Source: Flavihumibacter profundi
Lineage (GTDB): Bacteria; Bacteroidota; Bacteroidia; Chitinophagales; Chitinophagaceae
Direction: 5' to 3'
Assembly (NCBI RefSeq): GCF_020076305.1
Contig: NZ_JAIQXE010000003.1
Coordinates: 124,001 to 188,000, forward strand
DNA length: 64,000 nt
Every line of letters begins with the position of its first letter. The first letter of the stretch is position 1. The notes under the pieces were generated by a model. The model saw only the letters and a list, made by a program, of their open reading frames with translations. It was not told the DNA's origin and searched no databases. Shown in pieces: positions 17,424 to 24,239 of this stretch. A program made the translations under genes and the position numbers.

Positions 17424-18146
17424 TTAGCGAACGGCAATTTTTCTGTTGGTGATGAATAAAAAGAACAGGATGATGCTGCCGAAATAAACAATGTCGCGGC
17501 TATCCACAACGCCCCTGCTGATACTTTTATAATGGAAGTCGATACCCAGCATTTCGAGTAAGTAATCAGCCCTGCCCTGCAAAACCGGAATTTTACTCAC
17601 CGCATCAAAACCGGTATACAATAGAAAACACATGAATGCACTTACAAGGAATGCCACCACACTATTTGCAGAAAGGCTGCTGCACCAGGTACCAATCGCT
17701 GTAAAAACAGCCGCCAGTAAAAACAAGCCAATATATGAACCGATAGTGCCGCCAACATCAATCCCTTTATCAACAGCTAATGCCTGCACACTGATGCCAT
17801 AAATTAATGTAGGCAGCAATGCTATAACTATAATAGAGAATGCACCCAGGTATTTACCTGTAACCAATTGGGCCGGGGTAACAGGACGGGTCTTCAGGAT
17901 CTCAAAAGTGCCGGTCTTGAATTCATCAGACCAGCTGCGCATTGTAACTGCCGGTACAAGGAACAATAAGATCCAGGGTGCCAGCTCAAAGAATTTATCA
18001 AGGCTCGCATACCCATAATCCAGAATACTTGAGTCGGGGAAAACAAATAAAAATAATCCGTTAAGCAAAAGGAAAACCACAATAGCTACCAATCCTGTTA
18101 GGCTGCCAAAAAACTGTCGGAACTCTTTTTTACAGATTGACCACAT
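17424..18146 (-). CDS. gldF: Gliding motility ABC transporter permease GldF
   Basis: A 240-aa polytopic ABC-2-type permease. Six hydrophobic segments are visible, starting with 'LVAIVVFLLLNGLFLF'. The loop 'AVTMRSWSDEFKTGTFEILKTRPV' region is the conserved ABC-2 cytoplasmic motif (MR..E...GT.E.L...P). With GldG it forms a presumed GldAFG transporter of unknown substrate. It is the first gene of the minus-strand envelope operon, with an exact promoter core 5 nt upstream of the ATG. Confidence 0.9.
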   Translation of the reverse strand: MWSICKKEFRQFFGSLTGLVAIVVFLLLNGLFLFVFPDSSILDYGYASLDKFFELAPWILLFLVPAVTMRSWSDEFKTGTFEILKTRPVTPAQLVTGKYLGAFSIIVIALLPTLIYGISVQALAVDKGIDVGGTIGSYIGLFLLAAVFTAIGTWCSSLSANSVVAFLVSAFMCFLLYTGFDAVSKIPVLQGRADYLLEMLGIDFHYKSISRGVVDSRDIVYFGSIILFFLFITNRKIAVR

Positions 18147-18151
18147 AAATT

Positions 18152-18159
18152 CAAAAATA
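18152..18159 (-). promoter_or_regulatory. -7 promoter core TATTTTTG for the gldF operon
   Basis: An exact TAnnTTTG match on the minus strand ending 5 nt before the gldF ATG. No TTG at the ideal -33 spacing (the closest is 28 nt upstream). It would give an almost leaderless gldFG mRNA. Confidence 0.5.
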
Positions 18160-18310
18160 AGTTATCTCGCAATGCGTCCTGCAGAATCAATTATTTTGTT
18201 GGTCGATTATTACAAATCTTTTAGATTCGTGGCCGCTTACTAAACTTTACCACTGAAAATGTATAACGGTTTATGGCGCTTAGGGGGTCGTAACCAAAAC
18301 CAACTGCATA

Positions 18311-18340
18311 AATAAATCCCGCCAACTGGCGGGATTTATT
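18311..18340 (-). terminator. Hairpin terminator after the isc genes
   Basis: AATAAATCCCGCC (18311-18323) and GGCGGGATTTATT (18328-18340) form a perfect 13-bp stem with an AACT loop. It lies 50 bases beyond the iscA stop codon on the minus strand and is nearly symmetrical. Confidence 0.75.
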
Positions 18341-18389
18341 TATTAATAAGGAGACTACCTGGCAATTCAAATATGCCAGAACATAAATA

Positions 18390-18722
18390 TTATACGGAAA
18401 AACTCTCCCCACAGCCGCAGGTCCTGCTGGCATTAGGGTTGCTGAAATAGAAACCTTTACCATTCAAACCATCGGAAAAATCAAGGGTAGTGTTTACGAG
18501 GTATAAAAAACTTTTCAGGTCAGTTACTACTTTCACTCCATTATCCTCAAATACCTGGTCCATCGGCTTGGATTCATTATCAAAATCCAGTTTATAACTC
18601 AATCCTGAACAACCACCACCTACAACTGATACCCTTAGGAAGTATTCATTTGCATCGCCGATATTGGCATCCTTCATCAGGTGTGATACTTTTTCCCTGG
18701 CTTTATCACTAACATAAATCAT
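18390..18722 (-). CDS. iscA: A-type iron-sulfur carrier (IscA/SufA/ErpA-like)
   Basis: A 110-aa HesB/IscA-type protein that carries or transfers Fe-S clusters to target proteins. The three conserved cysteines are present: C38 in 'GGGCSGLSY' and C102/C104 in the C-terminal 'TCGCGESF'. It follows iscU by 11 bp in the order iscS-iscU-iscA. Sequence alone does not separate IscA from SufA or ErpA; the neighbours favour IscA. A terminator follows. Confidence 0.92.
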   Translation of the reverse strand: MIYVSDKAREKVSHLMKDANIGDANEYFLRVSVVGGGCSGLSYKLDFDNESKPMDQVFEDNGVKVVTDLKSFLYLVNTTLDFSDGLNGKGFYFSNPNASRTCGCGESFSV

Positions 18723-18733
18723 ATTAAATAAAA

Positions 18734-19153
18734 TTAGTGAACGGCTCTTTCCTCAAAAACGATTTCTTCGAGTCCGTTCTTTTTACGGTAATCGTTAATA
18801 GCTGCCTTAATTGCGTCTTCGGCCAATACTGAACAGTGGATTTTCACCGGAGGAAGATTCAATTCTTCCACAATATCCATATTGTCGATTTTCAAGGCAT
18901 CATCAACAGATTTGCCTTTCAGCCACTCTGTTGCAAGACTTGATGACGCGATTGCTGACCCGCAACCGAAAGTTTTAAATTTTGCATCGGTAATTGTACC
19001 GGTAGCATCATCCACTTCAATCTGAAGGCGCATTACGTCGCCGCACTCTGGTGCACCTACAAGACCGGTACCCACTGATTTTTTAGATTTGTCCAGTGTA
19101 CCCACATTCTTGGGGTTCTGGTAGTGGTCTATCACTTTTTCTGAATATGCCAT
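18734..19153 (-). CDS. iscU: Fe-S cluster scaffold IscU
   Basis: A 139-aa scaffold on which [2Fe-2S] clusters are built with sulfur from IscS. The cluster ligands C37 (in 'GAPECGDVM'), C64 ('FGCGSAIASS') and C107 ('KIHCSVLAEDAI') are present, with the stabilising D39. The chaperone-recognition motif 'LPPVK' (100-104) is intact, implying an HscA-type chaperone that is not encoded nearby. The gene follows iscS after 54 bp that carry a short repeat. Confidence 0.95.
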   Translation of the reverse strand: MAYSEKVIDHYQNPKNVGTLDKSKKSVGTGLVGAPECGDVMRLQIEVDDATGTITDAKFKTFGCGSAIASSSLATEWLKGKSVDDALKIDNMDIVEELNLPPVKIHCSVLAEDAIKAAINDYRKKNGLEEIVFEERAVH

Positions 19154-19169
19154 AGTATGTTGTTTTATC

Positions 19170-19200
19170 GTGAATCGTGAATCGCAAATAGTAAATCGTG
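19170..19200. repeat. GTGAATCGTGAAT-type short intergenic repeat
   Basis: The iscS-iscU spacer holds the 13-mer GTGAATCGTGAAT (19170-19182) followed by a degenerate copy (AGTAAATCGTG, 19190-19200). The same 13-mer is at 56466-56478, and a one-mismatch copy is on the minus strand at 38983-38998. Confidence 0.6.
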
Positions 19201-19207
19201 GGTAACC

Positions 19208-20425
19208 TTAGTGGTGTGCCCACTCAATGGAATTCATATCAATGCCTTCTTTGAACATTTCCCAAAGCGGACTCATTTCCCTGAGTTTGGTAACCGTTTC
19301 GGAAACATGTTTAATAGTATAATCAATCTGTTCTTCCGTTGTAAAACGTCCCAAACCAAACCTGAGTGAAGAATGCGCCAAATCATCCCCCAATCCAAGG
19401 GCTTTCAATACATAAGACGGCTCCAGCGAAGCAGAAGTGCAGGCAGAACCTGAAGAAACTGCAATATTCTTGTTAAAGCCCATCATCAAACCCTCACCTT
19501 CCACATATTTAAAAGAAATATTGGCAACGTGTGGCAGCCGGTGTTCTTTACTACCGTTTACATAGGCTTCTTCCAGTTTCAATAAGGCGTTTTCAAGTTT
19601 GTCGCGAAGGGCACTCAGCCGCTTTGCTTCGGTATCCATTTCCTGCATGCAAAGTTCACAGGCTTTTCCAAACCCTACAATCCCGGTTACATTCAGGGTA
19701 CCGGAACGCATACCGCGCTCATGGCCACCGCCATCCATCTGGGCGGTTACTTTTACCCTTGGATTTTTCCTTCTCACATATAACGCGCCGATACCTTTTG
19801 GACCATACATTTTATGGCCGGAAAAAGTAAGGAGGTCAATACCATCTTTTTGTACATCTACGGGAATCTTGCCGGCGGCCTGTGTAGCATCAGTAAAAAA
19901 CAACACCCCGTGTTTTTTAGCGATAGCGCTGATTTCACGAACAGGCATAATAACACCTGTTTCATTATTGGCGTACATGATGGCAATCAGGATAGTGGTA
20001 GGTTTGATAGCCGCTTCCAACTCTTTTAGGTCAATCAGCCCCTCAGCGTTTACCGGAAGATAGGTTACTTCACCACCCAATTTCTCAATATGCTTGCAGG
20101 TATCCAATACGGCTTTATGCTCGGTAGTGCAGGTGATGATATGATTACCCTTGCTGGCGTACATATCATAAACCCCTTTGATGGCCAGGTTATCACCTTC
20201 TGTGGCACCTGAAGTGAAAATAATTTCTTTAGGGTCAGCATTAATCAGCCTGGCTACCTGCTCACGGGCATAATCAACGGCTTCTTCTGCGGCCCAACCG
20301 AATGGGTGGTTCCTGCTGGCAGCATTCCCAAAATGCTCGGTGAAATAGGGTATCATAGCTTCAACCACCCTTGGATCGCAGGGAGTGGTTGCATTATTAT
20401 CAAGGTAAATCGGAAGTTTCAACAT
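19208..20425 (-). CDS. iscS: Cysteine desulfurase IscS
   Basis: A PLP enzyme that takes sulfur from L-cysteine and passes it to IscU and other acceptors. At 405 aa it has normal IscS length. The PLP lysine is K205 in '[10 protein letters not shown]' and the catalytic cysteine is C329 in '[10 protein letters not shown]', with the long flexible loop of group I desulfurases. The start is ATG 20425 ('[15 protein letters not shown]'); an in-frame TTG at 20455 lies inside the promoter core and cannot be used from it. No IscR repressor gene is seen upstream. Confidence 0.95.
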   Translation of the reverse strand: MLKLPIYLDNNATTPCDPRVVEAMIPYFTEHFGNAASRNHPFGWAAEEAVDYAREQVARLINADPKEIIFTSGATEGDNLAIKGVYDMYASKGNHIITCTTEHKAVLDTCKHIEKLGGEVTYLPVNAEGLIDLKELEAAIKPTTILIAIMYANNETGVIMPVREISAIAKKHGVLFFTDATQAAGKIPVDVQKDGIDLLTFSGHKMYGPKGIGALYVRRKNPRVKVTAQMDGGGHERGMRSGTLNVTGIVGFGKACELCMQEMDTEAKRLSALRDKLENALLKLEEAYVNGSKEHRLPHVANISFKYVEGEGLMMGFNKNIAVSSGSACTSASLEPSYVLKALGLGDDLAHSSLRFGLGRFTTEEQIDYTIKHVSETVTKLREMSPLWEMFKEGIDMNSIEWAHH

Positions 20426-20452
20426 GTTTAAATTGCTATTTGTTCTAAAACA

Positions 20453-20460
20453 CAAAACTA
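20453..20460 (-). promoter_or_regulatory. -7 promoter core TAGTTTTG for iscSUA
   Basis: An exact TAnnTTTG match on the minus strand, 27 nt before the iscS ATG at 20425. It decides the start: the upstream in-frame TTG codon (20453-20455) is part of the core. No ideal -33 TTG was found. Confidence 0.5.
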
Positions 20461-20613
20461 GCCCAAATGGTTGAGAAATTTAAGCCGCCAGGCCTCTCCA
20501 TCCGGGTTTTTCCGCAATTCGTAAACCCATGAAAGCCACCGGGAATACGCGTGATTTTACCACTAATGGAAAGCTTTAGCCGCTGGTTTTAAGGGGGGAT
20601 ACCCGGTCTGCCC

Positions 20614-20621
20614 TATCTTTG
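20614..20621 (+). promoter_or_regulatory. -7 promoter core TATCTTTG for the epimerase gene
   Basis: An exact TAnnTTTG match ending 4 nt before the ATG at 20626, the same geometry as at fumC, gltX and the deacetylase gene. No clear -33 TTG. Confidence 0.55.
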
Positions 20622-20625
20622 GCCT

Positions 20626-21042
20626 ATGCTAAAAGTTGAACATATTGGGATAGCCATAAAAGAGTTAAAAGTATCAATTCCGCTTTTTGAGAAATTACTC
20701 AACAGTTCCTGCTATAAAACGGAAGAAGTGACGGGAGAAAAGGTGAGAACAGCCTTTTTTGCCACCGGTGAAACCAAAATTGAATTGCTGGAAAGTACAG
20801 ATCCCGACGGCGTGATTGCGAAATTCATCGCTAAAAAAGGGGAAGGGATTCACCATATTGCCTTTGAAGTGGCTGATATTGCAGCTGAAATGAAGAGATT
20901 GGTTGCTGAAGGTTTTGAATTACTCAATCCTGTTCCCAAGCCCGGTGCAGATAATAAGCTGGTTTGTTTCCTGCATCCAAAAGGGACAAACGGGATTTTA
21001 GTGGAATTGTGCCAGGATGCAAGCCTGAAGCATAACCCATGA
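20626..21042 (+). CDS. mce: Methylmalonyl-CoA epimerase
   Basis: Converts (S)- to (R)-methylmalonyl-CoA, the substrate form for B12-dependent methylmalonyl-CoA mutase. At 138 aa it has the usual VOC-fold length. Metal ligands fit the family: H6 in 'VEHIGIAI', the Glu of 'IELLES', the His pair in 'GIHHIAFEV' and a C-terminal Glu in 'GILVELCQ'. It stands alone, convergent with rnc across a single base. Functionally it matches the B12-binding subunit at 5.7 kb. Confidence 0.92.
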   Translation: MLKVEHIGIAIKELKVSIPLFEKLLNSSCYKTEEVTGEKVRTAFFATGETKIELLESTDPDGVIAKFIAKKGEGIHHIAFEVADIAAEMKRLVAEGFELLNPVPKPGADNKLVCFLHPKGTNGILVELCQDASLKHNP

Positions 21043-21043
21043 A

Positions 21044-21766
21044 TCACTGATCCCCCCCTAGTCCCAGTTTCTCAACAGCAACCTGTGCTGCAACCTGGCT
21101 GGCGTCTTTTTTATTGTAGGCTTTCCCCTGGGCAATAAGTTGGCCATCTACAACGGCACCGATGGTAAACAGGCGGCGCCCCCCTTCGAACTTCTCTTCA
21201 AGGGTTTCAAATTCGAGGTTTTTGCCGTTCTTATTTGCCCAGCCGTACAACTTATTTTTATGATTGATCTCCAGGTTTTCAAGATCATCCATAAACATAT
21301 ACGGCAAGATGATCCTCTCCAATACCCAGGTATGGGTCTTCTTAAAACCTTTGTCTAGGTAAACGGCTCCTACCACTGCTTCCAATGTATTTCCAAATAT
21401 CTGGCTCACTTTCAGTGAGTTATCAAATTTGTTGAAAATGACAATCTTTTTCAGGCCCATTTTTATGGCTACTTCATTCAGGGTTACCCTGTTCACCATT
21501 TTGCTGCGCATTTCAGTGAGGAACCCTTCTTCCCGGTAGGGATATTTCTTAAAGAGGAAATCGGCTACAATACCACTCAGGATAGCATCCCCTAAATATT
21601 CCAGGCGCTCATTATTGTCAGCTGCATGATCTTTTACAGAACGGTGGGTCAGGGCAGTTTTATACAAATCGGTATTACCTGGCGAAAAGCCAAGTACATT
21701 CTTGATTTGCTTTTTGAAGGAAGCTGTTTCGGGAGAACCTTTAAGAATTGTGTCAAATAGACCCAC
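21044..21766 (-). CDS. rnc: Ribonuclease III
   Basis: A double-strand-specific endoribonuclease for rRNA and mRNA processing. The RNase III signature 'NERLEYLGDAIL' (from residue 52) holds the catalytic acidic residues, and a second acidic cluster is in 'GNTLEAVVGAVYLD'. A double-stranded RNA-binding domain occupies about residues 165-240 ('ASQVAAQVAVEKLG' at the end). The start is GTG at 21766, the first possible codon after an in-frame TAA. It is the last gene of acpP-fabF-rnc, a classic order. Confidence 0.94.
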   Translation of the reverse strand: MGLFDTILKGSPETASFKKQIKNVLGFSPGNTDLYKTALTHRSVKDHAADNNERLEYLGDAILSGIVADFLFKKYPYREEGFLTEMRSKMVNRVTLNEVAIKMGLKKIVIFNKFDNSLKVSQIFGNTLEAVVGAVYLDKGFKKTHTWVLERIILPYMFMDDLENLEINHKNKLYGWANKNGKNLEFETLEEKFEGGRRLFTIGAVVDGQLIAQGKAYNKKDASQVAAQVAVEKLGLGGDQ

Positions 21767-21822
21767 AGGATGATTGGTTGGTTACCTCAGTCAAGTTAAG
21801 GGATTGCCCGCAAAATATATCA

Positions 21823-23076
21823 TCATCCTTCAAATTTCTTCACAATAACGCAGGCATTATGTCCGCCAAATCCAAAAGTATTGCTCAGTGCCGCCCTGAC
21901 TATACGTTTTTGAGGTTTGTTAAAGGTGAAATTTAACCGGGAATCCAATTCAGGGTCATCGGTAAAATGATTGATGGTTGGGGGTATTATATCGTGCATC
22001 ACCGCTTTAATTGAGGCAATGGCTTCAATAACCCCCGCTGCACCCAGGCAATGGCCGGTCATAGATTTAGTTGCGCTGATATTCAGGTTATAAGCATGTT
22101 CCCCGAATACATTCATGATGGCTTTCACTTCTGCCACATCGCCCAGCGGAGTGGATGTGCCATGCGTATTAATATAATCGATATCGGAAGCCTGCATTCC
22201 TGCATCCTTAAGAGCAGCCAGCATGACATTACGCGCTCCCAACCCTTCCGGATGAGGGGCTGTAATGTGATAGGCATCAGCTGATGCACCGCCACCAGCC
22301 AATTCACAATAAATCTTTGCGCCCCGGGCTTTGGCATGTTCTAATTCCTCCAGCACCAATATACCGGCTGCTTCACCCATTACAAAGCCATCACGGTCTT
22401 TGTCATATGGCCTGCTGGCTGTATGGGGATCATCATTTCGTTCGCTCATCGCTTTCATGGCATTGAAACCACCAATCCCGGCTTCGCAGATTACAGCCTC
22501 ACTTCCACCACTTACGATGATATCGGCCTTCCCTAATTTAATAAGGTTAGCCGCTTCAATGATTGCATTGGTACTGCTGGCACAGGCACTTACCACTGCA
22601 AAATTTGGTCCGCGCAAATTATACCGCATGGATATCTGGCCTGCGGCAATGTCGAGGATCATTTTCGGAATGAAAAACGGATTAAACCTGGGCGTTCCAT
22701 CTCCCTTGGCAAATTCCATGACCTCATGCTGGAAAGTCATGATACCGCCTATTCCGCTACCAAAAACAACACCGGCGCGATCCGGATTGATATTGTCTTT
22801 ATTCAAACCGGCATCTGCCATGGCTTCATCTGAAACGACGAGTGCAAACTGGGTGAAGCGGTCAATTTTCCGGGCCTCCTTCCGATCCATGAAATTGGTA
22901 GGATCGAAATTCTTCACTTCGCAGGCGAACCTGGTCTTGAATTTTGAAGCATCAAATAATTGAATTGGCTCAGCACCTGGAACGCCATTCAGCAAACCAG
23001 TCCAATAATCCTCGAGGGTATTACCCACAGGAGTTAATGCGCCCATACCTGTTACTACAATTCTTTTCAGTTCCAT
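21823..23076 (-). CDS. fabF: Beta-ketoacyl-ACP synthase II
   Basis: Condenses malonyl-ACP with acyl-ACP in fatty-acid elongation. At 417 aa it is the normal KAS II length. The catalytic triad is visible: C165 in 'SACASST', a His in 'THGTSTPLGD' and a His in 'TKSMTGHCLGAAG'. The gene lies 92 bp downstream of acpP with a long-loop hairpin in the spacer, and upstream of rnc. Confidence 0.95.
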   Translation of the reverse strand: MELKRIVVTGMGALTPVGNTLEDYWTGLLNGVPGAEPIQLFDASKFKTRFACEVKNFDPTNFMDRKEARKIDRFTQFALVVSDEAMADAGLNKDNINPDRAGVVFGSGIGGIMTFQHEVMEFAKGDGTPRFNPFFIPKMILDIAAGQISMRYNLRGPNFAVVSACASSTNAIIEAANLIKLGKADIIVSGGSEAVICEAGIGGFNAMKAMSERNDDPHTASRPYDKDRDGFVMGEAAGILVLEELEHAKARGAKIYCELAGGGASADAYHITAPHPEGLGARNVMLAALKDAGMQASDIDYINTHGTSTPLGDVAEVKAIMNVFGEHAYNLNISATKSMTGHCLGAAGVIEAIASIKAVMHDIIPPTINHFTDDPELDSRLNFTFNKPQKRIVRAALSNTFGFGGHNACVIVKKFEG

Positions 23077-23103
23077 GTAGCTTGCCGGATTTTAAACGTG
23101 ATA

Positions 23104-23143
23104 AATCCGCCTTCTCAGCGATATTGCTTTCGAAAGGCGGATT
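23104..23143 (-). promoter_or_regulatory. Long-loop hairpin between acpP and fabF
   Basis: AATCCGCCTT (23104-23113) and AAGGCGGATT (23134-23143) form a perfect 10-bp stem with a 20-nt loop in the acpP-fabF spacer. There is no T run. It may stabilise the abundant acpP message or partly attenuate read-through into fabF. Confidence 0.45.
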
Positions 23144-23168
23144 AAATATGCCTGAAACGGGATACCGT

Positions 23169-23405
23169 TTACTTAGCGTGCTCTTCTAAATAAGCAACAG
23201 CCTGGCCAACTGTAGTGATGGTTTCAGCCTGCTCATCCGGGATAGAGATATTGAACTCTTTTTCGAATTCCATGATCAATTCTACTGTATCCAGAGAGTC
23301 AGCTCCCAGATCATTGGTAAATGAAGCTTCGTTGGTTACTTCTGCTTCGTCGACGCCTAATTTGTCAACAATGATCTTTTTAACTCTAGTTGCGATGTCT
23401 GACAT
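23169..23405 (-). CDS. acpP: Acyl carrier protein
   Basis: A 78-aa acidic four-helix carrier for fatty-acid synthesis. The phosphopantetheine serine is S37 in '[14 protein letters not shown]', the canonical DSL motif. It is followed by fabF, and has the best-spaced promoter of the minus strand upstream. Confidence 0.97.
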   Translation of the reverse strand: MSDIATRVKKIIVDKLGVDEAEVTNEASFTNDLGADSLDTVELIMEFEKEFNISIPDEQAETITTVGQAVAYLEEHAK

Positions 23406-23429
23406 TGTAATAAAGTTTAGTTACGGCTG

Positions 23430-23458
23430 CAAAAATATACTTTTTGAGTAAATAACAA
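23430..23458 (-). promoter_or_regulatory. Promoter for acpP-fabF-rnc
   Basis: The minus strand carries the -33 element TTG (complement of 23456-23458), an 18-nt spacer, and an exact -7 core TATTTTTG (complement of 23430-23437). The core ends 24 nt before the acpP ATG. It fits the Bacteroidota sigma consensus TTG/TAnnTTTG. Confidence 0.7.
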
Positions 23459-23602
23459 TTTTTGGAGGTTTTTTTAATTATTGAGCCTCAAATCCTTTTG
23501 CGATGATTTTATACTAACAATTGTAAGTAAATTCGGCCCGATACGATTGTTGAAGGGATGATTTTTGTAATTTAGGCATCCTTAAACACCAAAAAATAGC
23601 TG

Positions 23603-24034
23603 ATGGCACTTAAAATTATCGACCACGGTTCACCTGAATATAAGCAGATGGTTCTCCTGAGGGATGATATCCTGCGTAAGCCGCTGGGCCTTAGTTTTAG
23701 CCAAACGGAACTGGAAAAAGAGCGCGAAGAAATCCTGATTGGCGCCTTCGAAGAAGAGAAGCTGCTGGGTTGTTGTATGCTGGTGAAGGAAGAACCCGGT
23801 GTGGTTCGCCTCAGGCAAATGGCTGTCAGCAATAATGTACAGGGAAAAGGTATCGGCCGGGCCCTTATGTGCTTTGCAGAAAATATTGCCCGTGACCGCG
23901 GATTTAAAAAATTAACCATGCACGCCCGGAAAACAGCTATCGGTTTCTATGAACGCCTGGGTTATGAAGTAACCAGTAAAGAGTTCCTGGAAGTCACTAT
24001 CCCTCATTATGTGATGGAAAAAAAACTCAGGTAA
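23603..24034 (+). CDS. GNAT family N-acetyltransferase
   Basis: A 143-aa acetyltransferase of the GNAT fold. The acetyl-CoA pyrophosphate-binding motif (Q/R-x-x-G-x-G) is 'VQGKGIGRAL' in the middle of the protein, preceded by the beta-strand 'VVRLRQMAVS' and followed by 'AIGFYERLGYEV', typical of the C-terminal half. The substrate cannot be predicted. It is divergent from acpP and convergent with mfd. Confidence 0.85.
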   Translation: MALKIIDHGSPEYKQMVLLRDDILRKPLGLSFSQTELEKEREEILIGAFEEEKLLGCCMLVKEEPGVVRLRQMAVSNNVQGKGIGRALMCFAENIARDRGFKKLTMHARKTAIGFYERLGYEVTSKEFLEVTIPHYVMEKKLR

Positions 24035-24170
24035 TAGCTTTTACCTTCCGGCATAAGCCTCCGCTGATTTCTGCACGCTTCCCCATCCGAATCCCCCACT
24101 TAGGGCTGTATTTTCTTTAGTTAAGGGGTGTTGGGAATAGTTCCTTATTATAAATTGATACACATCGACA

Positions 24171-24184
24171 CACCAGGCCTGGTG
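24171..24184. repeat. 14-bp perfect palindrome
   Basis: CACCAGG/CCTGGTG, a perfect loopless palindrome in the 205-bp convergent spacer between the acetyltransferase gene and mfd. It could be a protein-binding site. No terminator was recognised in this spacer. Confidence 0.3.
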
Positions 24185-24239
24185 CATCCAGGTCGATATC
24201 CAATTAATTTAAATATGCTATTAAAGTTGGGTCGGGCTG

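Noticed and set aside
19208-20455. Extended N-terminus for iscS from TTG 20455.
   Set aside because: The codon lies inside the exact promoter core 20453-20460 and the extra residues do not fit the family; ATG 20425 is used.
22331-22963. 210-codon open frame opposite fabF (and similar long frames opposite gltX at 4679-5188 and opposite the DUF5686 gene at 44086-44703).
   Set aside because: Fully antisense to strong, conserved coding sequence, with no recognisable motif. They are mirror frames of real genes.
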